Assembly: GCA_918026815.1 (NCBI GenBank)
Contig: CAKJVC010000092.1
Span: 1,178,001 to 1,242,000 of the forward strand
From: Chalara sp. BL73
Taxonomy: Eukaryota > Ascomycota > Leotiomycetes > Helotiales
Reading direction: 5' to 3'
Length of the DNA stretch: 64,000 nucleotides
The first letter of the stretch is position 1, and each line of letters opens with the position of its first letter. The position numbers and the translations under genes were made by a program. The notes under the pieces are model-generated. The model was not told where the DNA came from. It did no database searches and saw only the letters and a program-made list of their open reading frames with translations. Positions 60,498 to 64,000 of this stretch are shown here, piece by piece.

Positions 60498-62656
60498 CTA
60501 GATGTAATATTTAGCTTTCCCTTCAACCACTTCCTGGCCATCATCATGGCCGGCAGATGCTCTCCGGCGTTCAATTTTCTTGTTGGTGTGCCAGTAGCTA
60601 ATCGTGTTGAATATGGCAATCACGATAGCGGTGGAGATCAGAGCAACGACAACAGTCCATCCAGTCTTGTAACGTGGCCTATCTTTGGCTTGGAAAAGCT
60701 GGCTGCCGACTATTCCGGAGGCATTGGCTGACATGATGAACATTGCCTATCTGAAATTAGCATTGGATAGATTGGGTGTACGAATATGGACTCACCATTC
60801 TGATGGATCTATCAGCGGGATTCTTGGCGTTGGCGGCCAACCATGAGCCATTGACAGGATCTGCGTATGTCAGCATATGAAGTCGGTCACCTCCGAACAC
60901 CTACGCCAAGATGTTGCAAATGCCGACGACAGCGTGAGTATGGCAAATTTTCCATCCCTGTTGTTGGTGGCCGCAATGAGCAGATTTCCGATCTGATCAT
61001 ATGGTTAGTTCATGGTGTTCAAAAGGCGCTGATCTGACCTACGCAGAAGCCCAACCAAAAGAACAACCCGACAATAATAATTAAACCCTTTTTCTGTAGC
61101 TTATCGCTTATTAAATTTAGCAAGAGAGACTAGTATAGGAGAGAAGGACGCTTACGCAGTCAAGCCCACAACGACATTGACTGGGATGACCAACCAGCCA
61201 CCAACAGATACGAGAGCATTGGATTTTAGACGATCGTAGCCATATGATACAACAAGTGAGGGTCCATAAGCCCATAGTACCCCAGCCGGGGCAAGTGCGC
61301 ATATTGTGAGCAGCAAATGAGGATAGATGCGCCACGTCGTGAGCTATTATGATGATGTTAGTGTACTTGTTCTATTTCTCCCAAGCAACAAACAAACTCA
61401 CAGTGTCTTTTAGTTGTGCCATACTTATTGACTTCCTCACCTCGCCATCGGGATTCTCCAGGCGGATTCTCTCTCTCATGATGTGTACTTCTCGTTCGGT
61501 AAAGTATCTGAGACCTGTCAAGGTCACAGGATTTGCAGGTGTTCCAGGGAATAAGCTGGCAAAGATGCCGGCGACTAAGATAGTGAATAGCCCTTCAATC
61601 TTCAGTTTGACCCGAATTAGTGAAAATTTCAAGAAATATCTTAGTTATACTTACAATAAACATCCACTGCCAACCAGCAAGGCCCGAAACTCCTCTCATT
61701 TGAAGTCTATCTTGATGTCAGCGTATCGTTTTCCTGGTAGAAATTGAACTCACATTCCATATGCGACCAGTCCCGATGATGATTGGGCAATCACATTTGC
61801 GAGAAAGAACCAGGCAAATCTGACAGCTAGCTCCTTTCTTCTGTACCAGAGAGTGATTGTGAAAAGTCCTGCAGGTATAAATCCTGACTCACAAAGCCTA
61901 GGTAGAAATTAACTTTCTTGCTTTTTTTTAATTTTTTTTAATTTTTTTAATGTATGTTATAGATACTTACCCAAGAATTAGACGAGTCGCCAGATAAGAT
62001 GCCAGGCCCTTTTGGAAAGCCTGGAATGTTGCAACAAGACCACTGCAGACAAGTTAGTGACCAGACTTCGCAGAGGTATGTGAAACAAGATGGTAGGAAA
62101 CTTCGTACAATGCAACGATCTGGCAAGATATCCAAATTGATGGGCCGACACGGTACAAGATAATATTGCTTGGAATCTATAGGTAATTTAGCGTGCGAAC
62201 ATTCGACGAAGTGAACATTTACCTCAAGAAGAACGATGCCAGCTGACAATAGTTGCTGACCAATATTGAACTGATTCTGTGTGATGCCGACATCGCGGAA
62301 AAAGAAATCCGTCAATGCATTGCCACTATCCATCAAAGTTCGGTTATATTTCAAGCTGTGCTAGGGTATGTTGAACGTACATGTTGCCACGATCATATTG
62401 AAGAGCAAAAAAGCCGAGGCCAAGCAGTACCATAACAATAAAGTCAAGTCTAACACTATTAGTATATGACGCGCCATGGGGAAGGGGGGATCAACTTTCG
62501 GACAAGACGCGTCTCTTCATCGGGAGTCCAATCTACTACTGAGTCTCTGATACTACTATTAGGAGAAGATTCCTTGTCTGTAATTGCTTCAGACGTAGTC
62601 TTCTCATCCCGGCCATCTGCTGTGTAACCATAGTAAATCTGATCTGAGTTTCCCAT
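60498..62656 (-). CDS. Dal5-type MFS anion:cation symporter (second copy)
   Basis: Thirteen exons give 506 residues: 62656-62496, 62449-62381, 62325-62223, 62176-62109, 62042-61971, 61897-61754, 61706-61655, 61599-61402, 61343-61156, 61106-61043, 60992-60905, 60860-60796, 60746-60498. Frame closes across all junctions. Motifs are VRKLDFIVMVLLGLGFFALQ with YDRGN, FNIGQQLLSAGIVLLE, LCESGFIPAGLFTITLWYRR, LAGWQWMFI, the LTADKLQKKG loop, NPADRSIRMAMFIMSAN and SQLFQAKDRPRY. Intron 1 has an unusual GTTGAT donor. It is divergent from the TauD-type gene 323 bases away, suggesting uptake of that enzyme's substrate. Exon count is far higher than the other copy's five. Confidence 0.9.
61922..61950 (+). 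repeat. Short T7-8/AA tandem repeat in an intron
   Basis: Three tandem units of a T run followed by AA lie within the intron 61896-61898 to 61972 side of the second permease gene. Simple-sequence slippage is the likely origin. Confidence 0.7.
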
Positions 62657-62979
62657 TCTGAGAAATGTCGAAATTGAGCTCGCAGTTCCGGCCGTCAGAT
62701 GTGCATGAAACCTTGGGAGGGATGCTACATAGCTTTATCGGAAAACTTCAAGGAGTTGAGAACTCGCGTGTCAATAGATCATTCCCGATGTCACCGCCAA
62801 GCGCGCGTTATAACATTGCGGAATATTCAATTTGACAAAGAATACCTATACGCCGAGATGTTTCTCGTAACCTCCTCCATGAGGGCATATCAGGAGAATC
62901 TAGCGTAATTGTCTTAATGGTATACTGTTATTTGTTGACATCGGAAGTTAGATACACAAATCACAAAAAATCTCAGACA
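62657..62979. promoter_or_regulatory. Bidirectional promoter region, permease and TauD dioxygenase
   Basis: 323 bases between the two start codons. Contains a TTCCGGCC element near 62685 but no long palindrome. Shared control of both genes is inferred from layout. Confidence 0.55.
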
Positions 62980-64000
62980 ATGGCTAGCAAGGGGACAGAT
63001 ACACGGCCGGTATCCGATGAATTTGATTTGCGAAAGATGTAAGTTTATTGTTGGTGGGTGGAATGACACCTTTGGACAGTCATTTCGCATCATTTTGGTG
63101 CCGCCCCCACGTAATGTTGCGACAATGACAAAGAACTACTTTCTCTAGAATTAACATTTATTTCACAACTATCCCGCATTCTGTACTGTAATCTGGAAAG
63201 TAGAAACAATAAATTAATTGCTAAATTCTCCGTTTCCAGAATGCCTTCAGATTTAGAAGCTTTTAAGCACATCTCGCCTGATTCAGGCACCCCAATAACT
63301 ATACATCCCCTATTCAACCCCAAAATTAGGAATTGGGAGCCGAAAGACCCAATACGCGAGGAAATACAGCCTCCCAAAGATCGTGCATTTTTCGCTGACC
63401 CAGAAAAGAAGGCGCTTCTGGCAGTTGCTAAGCAAGTAGACTTAACTGAATCGATTGGAACGGTTCTGGAAAATGTACAGCTATCTCAACTTGATGATAA
63501 GCAATTGGATGAACTTGCATTATTGGTCAATGAGAGAGGTGTGGTCTTCTTCCGTGATCAAGACTTGAACACGGAGCAGCAAGTCAAACTCTTCGAACAT
63601 TATGGTATGGTTTCTTGATCTGCGCCAGAAAGAAAAGTGTGGTGCTCACTTAATGGACTAGGTATACTTGACAAGCATCCAGCACAAAAGGATACAAAAC
63701 ATGTTGTGATCAGGGGGAGTACAAACGATACCCGTGCGGAATGGGCATATACTCCTTGGGTAAGAATAGCAAAGAAGAACCGGAAAAACGAACAAAACTA
63801 ACACTCTTTCAAAGCCCATCGGGGATTTTCATGCAGACACCTCTTTTGAGATTAACCGTAAGCAAGTGGGCGAAAAAAGCAGTTAAATAAAGTTTCTGAC
63901 ATTCTACCAGCTCCATCATACTCTATGTTGAGAATGGAAGAACACCCCACTGTTGGAGGTGACACAGCTTGGGTATTTGCTCTATACAAACATTGATGAC
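62980..64000 (+). CDS. TauD/TfdA-type 2-oxoglutarate dioxygenase (3' end beyond window)
   Basis: Exons 62980-63038, 63240-63604, 63662-63759, 63815-63857 and 63911-63972, then an intron running off the window. Frame holds at all junctions. The N-terminal part includes HPLFNPKIRNWEPKDP and DELALLVNERGVVFFRDQD, the usual start of the TauD fold. GDFHADTSFEINPPSYSML contains the first iron ligands HxD (His-Ala-Asp), and GGDTAW follows. The distal His and Arg would lie outside. The family oxidises sulfonates such as taurine, releasing sulfite, or aryloxy acids, using Fe(II) and 2-oxoglutarate. Fungal members often serve sulfur scavenging. The adjacent permease fits that role, by inference. Confidence 0.92.

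Overview
This window looks like nuclear DNA from a filamentous ascomycete (Pezizomycotina), and the gene set would suit Leotiomycetes. That class assignment is an inference from general protein look, not from a database. The evidence for a fungus is direct. Genes are dense and monocistronic on both strands. Introns are short (about 50-80 bp) with GTAAGT-like donors, CTAAC or CTGAC branch points and CAG/TAG acceptors. I assembled the genes exon by exon, and reading frames close across nearly every junction.

Left and middle part (1-41 kb), mostly housekeeping. It holds the 5' end of a Tat-SF1/CUS2-type splicing factor, an initiator tRNA-Met gene interrupted in its D loop by what looks like a spliceosomal intron, an OPT peptide transporter, a DUF3405 Golgi-type protein, a luciferase-domain protein, a Vip1-like RRM protein and a short conserved two-exon gene. 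After a coiled-coil protein come a decayed SET-domain gene, ribosomal protein eL13, DPM3, an OXLD1-type mitochondrial protein, a large repeat-bearing nuclear-type protein, a small membrane protein, PAM16, YIP1, a TRF4-type poly(A) polymerase and a DysF peroxin. About 3.1 kb at 30.3-33.4 kb is AT-rich and without genes.

Right part (42-64 kb), accessory in character. A DHA2-type MFS exporter is divergent from a Zn2Cys6 regulator, with a CGG-N15-CCG inverted repeat in the shared promoter. A Dal5-type permease is divergent from a flavin monooxygenase. A very large Pro/Gln-rich protein carries five cysteine modules. A LysM secreted protein follows. Next come relics: a 5'-truncated, frameshifted M3 oligopeptidase and an ankyrin fragment. 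A second Dal5-type permease is divergent from a TauD-type dioxygenase that runs off the window. The twice-repeated layout of permease opposite oxygenase suggests scavenging of small sulfur- or nitrogen-containing compounds, which is an inference.

The most unusual item is the initiator tRNA gene with a GT...TACTAAC...AG insertion at 1079-1133. Removing it restores a perfect tRNA cloverleaf.
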